DNA from: Sandaracinaceae bacterium
GTDB taxonomy: Bacteria > Myxococcota_A > Polyangia > Polyangiales > Houyiibacteriaceae
Reading direction: 5' to 3'
Length of the DNA stretch: 64,000 nt
Assembly: GCA_016706685.1 (NCBI GenBank)
Contig: JADJJE010000003.1
Coordinates: 62,001-126,000, forward strand
This document shows positions 30,242-38,606 of the stretch, in pieces. How positions within the stretch are numbered: position 1 is the first letter of the stretch; each line of letters starts with the position of its first letter. A program made the translations under genes and the position numbers. The notes under the pieces were generated by a model, which saw nothing but the letters and a program-made list of their open reading frames with translations, made no database searches and was not told the DNA's origin.

Positions 30242-30919
30242 ATGCCGCGCAAGGGTGAGCGAGAGCGGCGCGACAGCGCCCGTGGCGCGAAGGGCAAAGC
30301 CAAGGCGGCGCCGGCGGCGCTGGGGCCCTCCGACCACCGGCGCTTCGACGCCGAGTACTACGCGCGCCACTACCTGGACGAGAGCACCGCGGTCAGCTCG
30401 GCCGAGGAGACGCTCACGCTGGCGCGCTTCGTGTGCTCGTACCTAGAGTACCTTGGCGTCACCGTGGAGACCGCGCTCGACCTGGGCTGCGGGGTGGGCC
30501 GCTGGCGCACCGCCCTCGAGCGCATCGACAACAGCATCGACTACACGGGCGTGGAGGTCAGCGACTACCTCTGCGCCGAGTACGAGTGGGTGCAGAGCTC
30601 CATCGCGGACTACGACGGCGAGCCGGCCGACCTGGTCATTTGCCAGGGCGTGCTGCAGTACCTGCCTGCCCGGGAAGCGCGCGCCGCCATCAAGACGCTC
30701 GCGCGTGTCACCGAGGGGGCCCTCTACCTCGAGGCGCTCACCACCACCGACTGGGAGCAGAACGTCTCGCAAGAGATCACGGACGGCAACGTCCACCTGC
30801 GGTCGCCCGACTGGTACACGGAGCAGCTGGCCAAGCACTTCCACAGCGTGGGCGGCGGGGTGTTCGTCCCGCGCGGCTCGGGCGTGGTCCTGTTCGAGCT
30901 GGAGCGGGGCGCGTTCTAG
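30242..30919 (+). CDS. Class I SAM-dependent methyltransferase
   Basis: 225 residues. After a basic N-terminus (RKGERERRDSARGAKGKAK), motif I is ETALDLGCGVGRWRTAL, the SAM-binding loop, followed by DYTGVEVSDYL (acidic residue for the ribose) and ADLVICQGVLQYL. The LQYLPAREARAAIKTLARV segment resembles methyltransferases of the Methyltransf_11/23 type. The substrate is unknown. It is packed 2 bp behind the kinase gene, so the two are probably cotranscribed. The basic N-terminus might bind nucleic acid or the membrane, but that is only a guess. Confidence 0.8.
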   Translation: MPRKGERERRDSARGAKGKAKAAPAALGPSDHRRFDAEYYARHYLDESTAVSSAEETLTLARFVCSYLEYLGVTVETALDLGCGVGRWRTALERIDNSIDYTGVEVSDYLCAEYEWVQSSIADYDGEPADLVICQGVLQYLPAREARAAIKTLARVTEGALYLEALTTTDWEQNVSQEITDGNVHLRSPDWYTEQLAKHFHSVGGGVFVPRGSGVVLFELERGAF

Positions 30920-30965
30920 TACCGCGTCTCAGGCGATCATGATCGCTTGGCGACGGGCCGTTGAT

Positions 30966-31281
30966 GGGCACCCTCGGCTCGAGCCTGAGGATTCGACACA
31001 TCTTGCTGGCAGCCGATTCGCACTGCGGCAAGGCACCATGGGCACCCCCGGCTGGAAGCCGGGGGCAGCAGACCAGGCCTGGACATGCAGAAAGTCCGCC
31101 CTTGGGCGGACTACGTGATCGACAACAGGGTGTGTTCTACCAAGGGTGGCGGGACGCAGTGTCGGAGTACCCAGGGTAGGCAAACCCTGCTGGTAGCCAC
31201 GTAGTCCGCCGCCGAAAGGCGGGGGACTTTATGTCCATCAGCCACCTGGTCTGCTGCCCACCGCTTAAGCGGTGGGTGCCC
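30966..31281. repeat. REP-like hairpin cluster made of inverted ~110-bp copies
   Basis: The 378 bp between the methyltransferase and YceI genes holds no gene but at least six hairpins. Copy 1 is 31040-31147 on the plus strand and copy 2 is 31169-31281 read on the minus strand; a partial third copy is 30966-30990. Each full copy has the same order: GGGCACC, a G/C hairpin, GCAGCAGACCAGG, a short spacer, an AGTCC...GGACT hairpin, CTACGTG, CAGGGT and CTACC. The hairpin arms differ between copies (CCCCCGGCT/AGCCGGGGG in one, a perfect palindrome at 31257-31276 in the other) but keep pairing. That covariation indicates selected structure, as in REP/BIME elements mobilised by TnpA-like RAYT transposases. 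No such transposase is in the window. Confidence 0.75.
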
Positions 31282-31297
31282 ACAACACGTTACCAAC

Positions 31298-31894
31298 TCA
31301 GCTGGCGTTGGCGCGCAGCGTGATGGTCACGTTGATGGTGTCGCTGACCTTGGCGCGGACCACCGCGGGGACGGTGACGCCGTAGTCCGGCAGGTTGACG
31401 TTGAAGCGGCTGCGCGCGCTGAGGTAGTGCGGCCCGTCGTTGGTGACGAGCTTCACGCGGGTCTCGGCGCGCACGTTGCGGGTCTGACCGTGCAGCGTGA
31501 AGCGCCCCACCACCGTGACCCGGGCCTCCACGTCGGGGGTCAGCGAGCTCGCGCCCTCGACGCCGGTGATCTCGAAGACCGCCGTGGGGAAGCTCGCGGC
31601 GTTGAGCCACTGCGCGCCGTGAAGGTGCTCGTCGCGCAGGTCCTCTCCGGTGCGCAGCGAGCTGACCGGCACCTCGATGCGCCCGCTGGCCGTGGACAGG
31701 TTGGCCGGGTTCACCGATATGCTGCCGGTGACGCGCGAGCTGGTGCCGTTGATGGTCTCGAGCGGCGCCACGGACCGGAAGCCGATGCGGCTGCCGGTGC
31801 CCACGGTGAAGGTGTGGGCCTGTGCGTAGGCCACCACCGGGACGGCGAGCAGGCAGAGGACCAAGAGGCTGCGGAGGGCGCTGAGACGGGTCAT
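31298..31894 (-). CDS. YceI family periplasmic lipid-binding protein
   Basis: 198 residues with signal peptide (LRSLLVLCLLAVPVVAYA). The lipocalin-like YceI pattern is clear: HTFTVGTGSRIGFRSVAPLE, GSISVNPANLSTASGRIEVPVSSLRTG, RDEHLHGAQWLNAASFPTAVFEI, and the closing FNVNLPDYGVTVPAVVRAKVSDTINVTITL. YceI proteins are secreted beta-barrels that bind polyisoprenoid or amide-type lipids. It ends against the hairpin cluster and is preceded by 94 bp without a gene. Confidence 0.92.
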   Translation of the reverse strand: MTRLSALRSLLVLCLLAVPVVAYAQAHTFTVGTGSRIGFRSVAPLETINGTSSRVTGSISVNPANLSTASGRIEVPVSSLRTGEDLRDEHLHGAQWLNAASFPTAVFEITGVEGASSLTPDVEARVTVVGRFTLHGQTRNVRAETRVKLVTNDGPHYLSARSRFNVNLPDYGVTVPAVVRAKVSDTINVTITLRANAS

Positions 31895-31988
31895 TCGAAG
31901 AGGCTCCTGGCGGGGAGTGTGCCTGGTCTCGGCACGAAAGGGGATGGGTTCGAGACGCCCGAGGGGCCCCCGGGATTCAATCGGCCGG

Positions 31989-33659
31989 TCACCACGGGAT
32001 GGAACGGTAGTCCTTGAGGAACTGCCCCCACACGTGCTCGCCCGTGTTCACCCCATGCAGGATGGGGTCCACGATGCGGGCGGCGCCGTCCACGATGTCG
32101 AGCGGCGGGTGGAAGCGGTGCACCACCTGCTTGTAGGCGGCGAGCCCCACCGGGTCTTCGTCGGTCACCCAGCCGGTGTCCACGCTGTTCATGTGGATGC
32201 CGTCGCGCACGTAGTCGATGGCCGACGTGCGCGTCATCATGTTGAGCGCGGCCTTGGCCATGTTGGTGTGCGGGTGCTTGTCGGTCTTGAAGGCCCGGTA
32301 GAACTGCCCCTCCATGGCCGACACGTTGACGATGTGCTTGTCGCCCGTGCGCGTGCGCGTCATCAGCGCCTTGAGCCGCGCGTTGAGCACGAAGGGCGCG
32401 ATGGCGTTCACCAGCTGCACCTCCAACAGCTCCACGGTGGGCACCTCGGCCAGCGTGAGCCGCCAGCTGTTCTGGTCGCGCAGGTCGCGCTGCTGGAGGT
32501 CTTTGTCGAGCTCGTCGGGCGGGAAGAGCGCCGCGCTGCGGTCGTGGTCGCCCGCCACCAGAGGCACCTGGGTGAGCGCCGCCGCGTGGTGGATGCCGGC
32601 CGCTTCGAGCAGCTGCGGGACCTCGCCGCGCGTGGCCAGGGCGTCCGCGCTGTCCGCCCGCTTCCAGGCTTCGTGGGCAGACACCAGCGACTCGGCCTCC
32701 GCGCTGAGCGGCGTGGACTCGCGCTCGCCGCTCACCAGGTGGGCATAGAACCCAGGCGGACGGCGCACGGTCTGACATGCATTGTGGACGATGAAGTCCA
32801 GTGTGGGCAGGTGCTCGCTCAGGTGCTGCGCGAAGATCTCGACGCTGGGCGTGTGGCGCAGGTCGAGCCCATGGACCTCGAGGCGCTCGCGGAAGTCGTC
32901 GAAGTCTTCTTCGCGGGCGAAGCGCGCCGCGGCGTCACGTGGGAAGCGCGTGGTCACGATGACCCGAGCCCCGGCGCGCAGCAGGATGATGGCGGCCTGG
33001 TAGCCGATCTTCACGCGCGCTCCGGTGATGAGCACCACGCGCCCGCGCAGGTCGGCGGTCTGCGAGCGCTTGGCGAAGCCGAAGTCTCCGCACGCGGGGC
33101 ACAGCTGATCGTAGAAGTGATGCAGCTGCTCGTACTCGGCCTTGCACACGTAGCAGACGCGGGCTTCTTGCACGCGCGGGCCGTCCGCAGCGGCGGCCTC
33201 CGCGTCGGGGCCGTCCGGTGGGAAGGCTGGGGCGGCGTCAGGATCGGGCAGCGCCCCCACGGCCGAGCCCATCAACATGGCCGGCGCGCGCGGTGTCACG
33301 TAGACCGGCTCGTCACGTTTGCGCCGAATCCCGGTGGCGTTGAGCTGGGCCTCGTCTGCGTCGCGCTTGTCGCGGCGGCGCGCACGACGCTCCTCTTTGA
33401 CGCGGCGCTTGCGGTCGTCCCGTCCAGGCCGCGCCACCTTGCCCGCCGCCATCAGCAGGCGCTTGCGTAGCTCGTCATCGAGCGCCATCACGCGCGCTTG
33501 ATCGGCGTCCAGCCACTCCAGCAGCTGGATGGCGGCGCGCACCTCGGCCTCGTCGGCCTCCTCGGCGGGCGGTGTGCCGAGGCCGTGCGCTGGCAGCGGG
33601 GCGCGTGGGTCACGCGCCACCAGCACGGGAGTCGGCGGCTTGTCGGAGGGGTCCTGCAT
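31989..33659 (-). CDS. Zinc-ribbon SDR-family protein lacking the catalytic Tyr
   Basis: 556 residues. The N-terminal 165 are charged and partly helical (DDRKRRVKEERRARRRDKRD). A zinc ribbon follows at about 168-190 (CYVCKAEYEQLHHFYDQLC then PACG). The C-terminal ~350 form a short-chain-dehydrogenase fold: VVLITGARVKIGYQAA (TGxxx[G]xG loop with Lys replacing the second Gly), DFIVHNACQT (NAG-like), NVSAMEGQFY (Ser strand), PHTNMAKAALNMM in the YxxxK place and NSVDTGWVTDE. In that last block the Lys is kept but the Tyr position holds Thr, so normal dehydrogenase chemistry is doubtful. Role unknown. Confidence 0.82.
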   Translation of the reverse strand: MQDPSDKPPTPVLVARDPRAPLPAHGLGTPPAEEADEAEVRAAIQLLEWLDADQARVMALDDELRKRLLMAAGKVARPGRDDRKRRVKEERRARRRDKRDADEAQLNATGIRRKRDEPVYVTPRAPAMLMGSAVGALPDPDAAPAFPPDGPDAEAAAADGPRVQEARVCYVCKAEYEQLHHFYDQLCPACGDFGFAKRSQTADLRGRVVLITGARVKIGYQAAIILLRAGARVIVTTRFPRDAAARFAREEDFDDFRERLEVHGLDLRHTPSVEIFAQHLSEHLPTLDFIVHNACQTVRRPPGFYAHLVSGERESTPLSAEAESLVSAHEAWKRADSADALATRGEVPQLLEAAGIHHAAALTQVPLVAGDHDRSAALFPPDELDKDLQQRDLRDQNSWRLTLAEVPTVELLEVQLVNAIAPFVLNARLKALMTRTRTGDKHIVNVSAMEGQFYRAFKTDKHPHTNMAKAALNMMTRTSAIDYVRDGIHMNSVDTGWVTDEDPVGLAAYKQVVHRFHPPLDIVDGAARIVDPILHGVNTGEHVWGQFLKDYRSIPW

Positions 33660-33676
33660 GGGGCTCGGTCGAGCCC

Positions 33677-35869
33677 CTATCTACCGCTTGGACGCCACCA
33701 CGCAACGCCATCGTTCTTGTAGAGGATGACCTCGGAGTCGCCCTCGTGCGCCACGACCAAGTCGGTGTCGCCGTCTTGATCGTAGTCGGCCGCCGCCAGC
33801 CCTTCGGCACGCGCACCCACCGCGGTGACCAAGTGCGAGACCCAGCCCGTGTCGGTGCCGTTGACGTTCTCGAACCAGCGCACGGCCACGGAGGCGCCGA
33901 AGGCGACCACCAGATCGAGGTCACCGTCGGAGTCCATGTCAGCGAGCTCGAGGCGGTGCGTCCACGTGGAGAGGAACGCCGTGGAGATGACGTGCTGCTC
34001 GAACGCCGAGCCGGTCCAGGTCCAGTAGGCCACCAGGGCCCCGAAGTTCCGCTCGCCCGAGAAGATCTCATCGATGCCGTCGCCATCGAGGTCACCCACC
34101 ACCACGTGCGAAGCGCTGGGCGCATCGGGGATGACCATGGGTGCGAACGCCGCGCTCGGGGTCGCGCGGGTGAACACCTGCAGCCCCGGAGTGGCCATCG
34201 CCGCGCCATTCGACACCACGATGTCGACGCGCTCGTCCCCGTTCACGTCACCCAGCGCGACCGCAGTGGCATTGGCCTGCGCGCCCACGACCGTGTGGAC
34301 GAACGTGGGCACGCCACCGCCCGAGCTCTCCCAGTACTGCACCGACGTCGCGGTGGTCCCCACGATGTCCACGAAGCCATCACCGGTCACGTCGCCGAGC
34401 TCGAGGGCAATCAAGCCCACGCCCGAGACGCCGAGGCCGTTCGCCCCCGCAAGGGTCATCCACGCGTCGCCATCATCGTCGTTGAGCATGACGCGCAGGC
34501 CGTCGTCGTCGGCCACCACCAAGTCCACCACTCCGTCGCGGTTCAGGTCGCCCGAAGCGAGCGCCGCACCGTCGTCGAGGGGCGCGATCTCCGACTCGGT
34601 GTAGACCGGGGCCGTGGCGGTGCCTTCGACGGTCCACCAGGAGAGCAGCTGCGTGCCCAGGCCCACGATGTCCGGCCGGGAGTCCTGGTTCATGTCCGCT
34701 GCGAGAGAGACGCTGGCGCCGTCGAAGGCGCGGTCCACGTTGGCGCGCACGAACGTGGCGTTGCTGACGATCTCGGTGGTCCACCAAGTGACCGTGGCGG
34801 CTTGGAATGCGGCCGCGATGACGTCCAGGTCGCCATCCGAGTCCACGTCGCCCGCGACGGCCGCGCGGGCCCCGTTGAAGTCGGAGACCAGCGAGTGGCG
34901 CAGCCACCCCGTGCCCACGCGCTCCCACCAGTCGACGCTGTCGGCCGAGGAAGACGCCGTGATCAAGTCGTCGCGACCGTCGAGGTTGATGTCGCTCGCG
35001 GACGTGCTGACCACGTCCACCGGGCTGCCTGAAATGGCGCTCGCCACGAAGCCCGTGGCGGTGCCGTCAGTGTTCTCGATGAAGTGCGCGCCGGTGGCGG
35101 TGCCCACCACCACGTCCAGGCGTCCGTCGCCGTTGAAGTCACCCGCCGTCGCGCTCAGCGCGCCGGTGAGGCCGGTGGCGATGGGTGCCGCCACCAGCTG
35201 GAAGCCGCCGGCCTGCGCCGGCGCGTTGGCGAACAGGAACGCGTCGCCCGTGGTGGTGATGACGACGATGTCCTCGACCGCGGTCCCGCGGGTCAAGAAG
35301 CGCCCCCCCGTGATGGCGGTGGGGCTGACGGCGCCGATGGCGAGGGTGTTGGGGTCGAAGGCGAGCGAGGTGCAGCGGGGCGCAAAGGGCCCGATGGTCT
35401 CCGCCAGGTACAGGTTGCCTTGCAGCGGCGAGATGTAGGCCACCGCGTGAGCGCTGGCGTTGACCCGCACGACCACCGCGTCGCGCGCACCCATGACCAC
35501 GGTGGGCAGAACGGCCGACGTGGCTGCGGCTCCCGTGCTCCCGTTGCAGACGGCGGTGACCTGCCCGCTGGAGCCGTTGACCACCACCAGGTCGTCGATG
35601 GCGTCGTCTGTGGTGGAGGCTGGGTCGTCGAACAGCGGCCCCGTGCGCAGGACACGCACCGCTGCGGTCACGGAGAGCGTGGCCGGAGAGGCGAAGCCCC
35701 CACTGGACAGCTGGTTGTAGAGGCGCACGGCTCCGCCGCTCTCGCTGCCGGTCAAGATGTCGCCGCGACCATCCCCGTTGAAGTCGGCGAAGGCCACCCC
35801 GTTGGCGCCCGCCAGCGAGTCCTCCAGGCTCGGGATCAGCTCGAGGAAGGGGCAGAAGCGCGAGGTCAC
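33677..35869 (-). CDS. FG-GAP/VCBS repeat protein (probable 3' part of a split gene)
   Basis: 730 residues as an ORF, starting at a GTG. It has about eleven FG-GAP/VCBS repeats, each with a calcium-type loop such as ADFNGDGRGDILTGSE, GDFNGDGRLDVVVGTA, GDLNRDGVVDLVVADDD, ADMDSDGDLDLVVAFGAS and ADYDQDGDTDLVVAHEGD. These build integrin-like beta-propellers that are displayed outside the cell. There is no signal peptide of its own. The frame remains open upstream of the GTG and reads GPIPYGECNDGGDND, a MopE-like Cys motif continuing the protein at 35866-36891. The simplest reading is one ~1071-residue surface protein broken by one missing base near 35900-35935. Alternatively, the two products are separate and coupled by the GTGA overlap. 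Confidence 0.8.
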   Translation of the reverse strand: MTSRFCPFLELIPSLEDSLAGANGVAFADFNGDGRGDILTGSESGGAVRLYNQLSSGGFASPATLSVTAAVRVLRTGPLFDDPASTTDDAIDDLVVVNGSSGQVTAVCNGSTGAAATSAVLPTVVMGARDAVVVRVNASAHAVAYISPLQGNLYLAETIGPFAPRCTSLAFDPNTLAIGAVSPTAITGGRFLTRGTAVEDIVVITTTGDAFLFANAPAQAGGFQLVAAPIATGLTGALSATAGDFNGDGRLDVVVGTATGAHFIENTDGTATGFVASAISGSPVDVVSTSASDINLDGRDDLITASSSADSVDWWERVGTGWLRHSLVSDFNGARAAVAGDVDSDGDLDVIAAAFQAATVTWWTTEIVSNATFVRANVDRAFDGASVSLAADMNQDSRPDIVGLGTQLLSWWTVEGTATAPVYTESEIAPLDDGAALASGDLNRDGVVDLVVADDDGLRVMLNDDDGDAWMTLAGANGLGVSGVGLIALELGDVTGDGFVDIVGTTATSVQYWESSGGGVPTFVHTVVGAQANATAVALGDVNGDERVDIVVSNGAAMATPGLQVFTRATPSAAFAPMVIPDAPSASHVVVGDLDGDGIDEIFSGERNFGALVAYWTWTGSAFEQHVISTAFLSTWTHRLELADMDSDGDLDLVVAFGASVAVRWFENVNGTDTGWVSHLVTAVGARAEGLAAADYDQDGDTDLVVAHEGDSEVILYKNDGVAWWRPSGR

Positions 35870-36891
35870 GTCGTTGTCGCCTCCGTCATTGCACTCCCCG
35901 TAGGGGATGGGACCGGCGCGCAGGGTGCGTCGTACGAAGCGAAACCGTCGCCGTCCCGGTCCTCTGCGAGCTGCACCACCTGGGGCATGTTGCAGTCGTT
36001 GGTGATGCGATCGCAGACCTCGGGCGCGCCCGGGTAGGTCGCGGCGTTCGTGTCGTCGCAGTCCGTCTTCGGGAACGCGTCGCTGTCCTCGCAGTCGGCG
36101 TCGGGGAGCCCGAAGCCATCCCCGTCGCCGTCCTCGCCTGCGCGCGGACCCGAGGTCACGCAGTCATTGATGACGCCATCGCAGACCTCGGGTGCGTCCG
36201 CGAACACGAAGGGGTTGGCGTCGTCGCAGTCGTCTTTGGCGAACACCAACGTGAGGCCCGCCTCGCCAGCCGTCGCCACATCGCAGTCCGCATCGGGGGC
36301 CGCCACCAGGTCGCCGTCTCGGTCCTCCTCGGGACGCGCTGGACTCACCCCGTCCACCCACGCGTCGCAGTCGCTGATGAACCCGTCGCAGTACTCGGCG
36401 GCGGCACCGCTGCGCACCGAGCCCCGGGTGTCATCGCAATCGTTCCCCGGCTCGCGCGCACAGAGCGTGGAGACCTGACCATCGCCGTCGGAGTCGCGCG
36501 CCCCGATCGCGGGATCGCTGTCGTCGCAGTCCTCCACGAAAGGCGGAAAAGCGTAGCCCTGGCACGCCGGGTCGAAGAACTCGTCGCCGTCCCCACTGCG
36601 CACCCTGACCTCGGCCTCGCAGACGCCGCGGTTCGCATTGCATCCGACGCTCGCCTCGAGGCACGCGGGCATGGGCCCCGTCTGATCCGGATCCGAGTTC
36701 GCGAGCAGCGACCCACGCTCGCTCACGATGACCACGCCCGCGCAGTCGTCATCCACGATGCACGCGCGGTCGTTGTCGTTCAGCTCGAAGGTGGGGGGGT
36801 CCACCAGGTCGAGCACGCTGCAGCCCGTGCTGCCCAGCCCTAGCAGGGCGATGACGAGCGCCGAGCGGAGGAAGGAGTTGGAACACGTCAT
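35866..36891 (-). CDS. MopE-like Cys-rich lipoprotein (probable 5' part of a split gene)
   Basis: About 341 residues from the ATG at 36891, which overlaps the upstream stop as ATGA; a GTG at 36900 is possible. Lipobox GLGSTGC. The mature part has repeated MopE/Put_metal-binding units: DCDDSDPAIGARDSDGDGQ, DCDDANPFVFADAPEVCDGVINDC, DCDDTNAATYPGAPEVCDRITNDC. Each combines an acidic calcium-like loop with Cys pairs; relatives of this family include the copper-binding MopE of Methylococcus, though metal identity here is unproven. The final ~10 residues (VPSPTGSAMTEATTT) lose the pattern, whereas the -1 frame keeps it. That supports a frameshift joining this ORF to the FG-GAP ORF. Confidence 0.8.
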   Translation of the reverse strand: MTCSNSFLRSALVIALLGLGSTGCSVLDLVDPPTFELNDNDRACIVDDDCAGVVIVSERGSLLANSDPDQTGPMPACLEASVGCNANRGVCEAEVRVRSGDGDEFFDPACQGYAFPPFVEDCDDSDPAIGARDSDGDGQVSTLCAREPGNDCDDTRGSVRSGAAAEYCDGFISDCDAWVDGVSPARPEEDRDGDLVAAPDADCDVATAGEAGLTLVFAKDDCDDANPFVFADAPEVCDGVINDCVTSGPRAGEDGDGDGFGLPDADCEDSDAFPKTDCDDTNAATYPGAPEVCDRITNDCNMPQVVQLAEDRDGDGFASYDAPCAPVPSPTGSAMTEATTT

Positions 36892-37901
36892 CGGCGCCAC
36901 CCCAGCATGAGCACCGCGCCGCCGCGCTGCGGGACAACGTCGGCCTCGGGCGCCGGGCCCGTGGCTCCAGCATCGCCGCCTCCATCTCCTCCGTCATCCT
37001 CGTCGTCGTCACCGTCCCAGTCCGTGAGGATACCGATGACCAGCGTGCCCACGGCCAAGCCGCCGGCCACGCCCATCATGATGTCCGCGCGCCGGCCCCA
37101 CGCCTGGGCGTCGCGACGCTCGGCGTCCGAGCGCACCGGCTGGTCGTTGTACGTGTTGGCCTGCCGCACCGCCGTGCCGGCCAAGCCTACCCAGGCCCCC
37201 ACCGCCGCCACGGTGACCCCCGCGCTGACCATGAACGCAGAGCGCGGGAGCCGGATGGGCGCCCGCCCCTCGGACACGCGGATGATCTCGGTGCGCGTCT
37301 CTTCCTCGCGCAACGTGAAGGTCAGCTGGACCTCCGTGCCCGCCGCGATGGTGACCGTCTGGCGCTCGGGGCGGTAGCCCTCCGCGCGCACCTCGATCTG
37401 ATGGCGGCCCGTGGGGACGCGAATCTCGCCGGGAGCAGGCCCCACCTCCTGGCCGTTGATGAAGACCATGCCCGGCGCGTTGGAGGCGATGCGCAGCGTG
37501 GCCAAGAGCTGGTTCAGCAGGCGGATGCGGCTCTCCACGTCCGGACGCCGCGTGTCGCTCTCCGGCGTGGTGTCCAAGTAGCGCTGGTAGGTCTCGATGG
37601 CGGCGAGCACCTGACTGTCGCCTTCATAGGCCTGGGCCAGCGCGAAGAGGATGGTGGGGTTCTGCCACAGCCGGTAGGCCTCGGTGAGCTCCGCGATGGC
37701 CGCCGAGTAGCGCTCCCGCCGGAAGAACTCTGCGCCCTGCGCATAGCGCTCGCGCGCCTCGGCGATGGCGGCCTCGTCCTGACCCTCGAGCGTGTCACCG
37801 CCCTCGGTCTGGGCGGCCACGGGGGCCGGCGCGGAGAAGCTCAAGCAGAGCAACAAGGGGAGCAGCGCGGCGAGCCGCGAGAGCACGCTGGGGGACCTCA
37901 T
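36888..37901 (-). CDS. PEGA/TPR-type exported protein
   Basis: 337 residues from the ATG at 37901; the longer frame runs into untranslated DNA. A signal peptide (LAALLPLLLCLSFSAPAPVAA) is followed by TPR-like helices (about 40-125: ARERYAQGAEFFRRERYSAAIAELTEAYRL, LFALAQAYEGDSQVLAAIETYQRYL). A PEGA-type strand unit comes next (about 140-190: RIASNAPGMVFINGQEVGPAPGEIRVPTGRHQIEVRAEGYRPERQ), then two hydrophobic segments and an Asp-rich tail (DWDGDDDEDDGGD). PEGA domains are surface protein modules of unknown ligand. First gene of a coupled operon with the MopE-like and FG-GAP ORFs. Confidence 0.82.
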   Translation of the reverse strand: MRSPSVLSRLAALLPLLLCLSFSAPAPVAAQTEGGDTLEGQDEAAIAEARERYAQGAEFFRRERYSAAIAELTEAYRLWQNPTILFALAQAYEGDSQVLAAIETYQRYLDTTPESDTRRPDVESRIRLLNQLLATLRIASNAPGMVFINGQEVGPAPGEIRVPTGRHQIEVRAEGYRPERQTVTIAAGTEVQLTFTLREEETRTEIIRVSEGRAPIRLPRSAFMVSAGVTVAAVGAWVGLAGTAVRQANTYNDQPVRSDAERRDAQAWGRRADIMMGVAGGLAVGTLVIGILTDWDGDDDEDDGGDGGGDAGATGPAPEADVVPQRGGAVLMLGWRR

Positions 37902-37957
37902 CGGCCCATAGTCCGGCAGCCGCCCCGTGGGGTCAACTGTGAGGCACGTGACGCTTC

Positions 37958-38530
37958 TCAGGCCGGCGGCAGGCGGCGCACCAGCAGGATGCCGCCGAGC
38001 TGGCCAGCCCCGCAGTAGGCATAGGCGGGGCCTTCGTCGGCGCTGGGGAAGCTCCACGCCGCGCCCGTGCTGGCGAGGCCACGGGTCACGTCGCGATAGT
38101 CATGGGCGCGAGCCTGCCTTGCCTCTTCCGTGCTGCCGGGGTCCGAAGCGACGCTGACCAGCACCACGCCCACCTGCAGGTGGTCCGACACGCTCGGGGC
38201 GGCCAGGGCCGCCGCCACCATGCAGGCCTCGGCCTCGGCCGCGAGCTGCTCCGGGGAAGCCACCGTCAGGCGCCGCACGGCCACGCTGTAGTCGTAGCCC
38301 TGGAGCTCGAACGTGGTGACGTCATCGGTGATGGTGGTGGGCTGCACCTCGCCCGCGCCCCACGCGAAGGCCCGCACCCGAGTGGCGGCCTCGGCGAAGC
38401 TGCGCGCGAAGAGGGCTGGGTCCGCGAAGACGCCCCGCGGTTCGGCCGTGTAACGCGTCAGGCCCACCACCCACTCGTCCAGCAAGCGGGTGAATCCGGC
38501 GATTTCAGGGGAGCAGCGTAGTCCGTGCAT
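37958..38530 (-). CDS. Uncharacterised protein
   Basis: About 190 residues from the ATG at 38530; the frame is open for 10 codons further. It reads as a compact alpha/beta protein: RLLDEWVVGLTRYTAEP, FARSFAEAATRVRAFAWGAG, TTFELQGYDYSVAVRRL, DHLQVGVVLVSVASDP and a Gly-rich end (YCGAGQLGGILLVRRLP). No signal peptide, membrane helix or known motif. It lies 56 bp upstream of the PEGA gene on the same strand and is divergent from the 38607 gene across 76 bp. Confidence 0.6.
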   Translation of the reverse strand: MHGLRCSPEIAGFTRLLDEWVVGLTRYTAEPRGVFADPALFARSFAEAATRVRAFAWGAGEVQPTTITDDVTTFELQGYDYSVAVRRLTVASPEQLAAEAEACMVAAALAAPSVSDHLQVGVVLVSVASDPGSTEEARQARAHDYRDVTRGLASTGAAWSFPSADEGPAYAYCGAGQLGGILLVRRLPPA

Positions 38531-38606
38531 GCGCGTCTTTCTCGGGCGTTCTCTTACCACGATCAGGCTTGCGGCTGACCCCGAAACAGCGTCTCATGGG
38601 CGCGCC

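Noticed and set aside
30933..31281. CRISPR array
   Set aside because: The repeats are few, inverted and carry variable hairpin arms; there are no regular unique spacers and no cas genes.
35866..35945. Programmed ribosomal frameshift joining the two ORFs
   Set aside because: No clear slippery heptamer and pseudoknot; a one-base sequence error or mutation is simpler.
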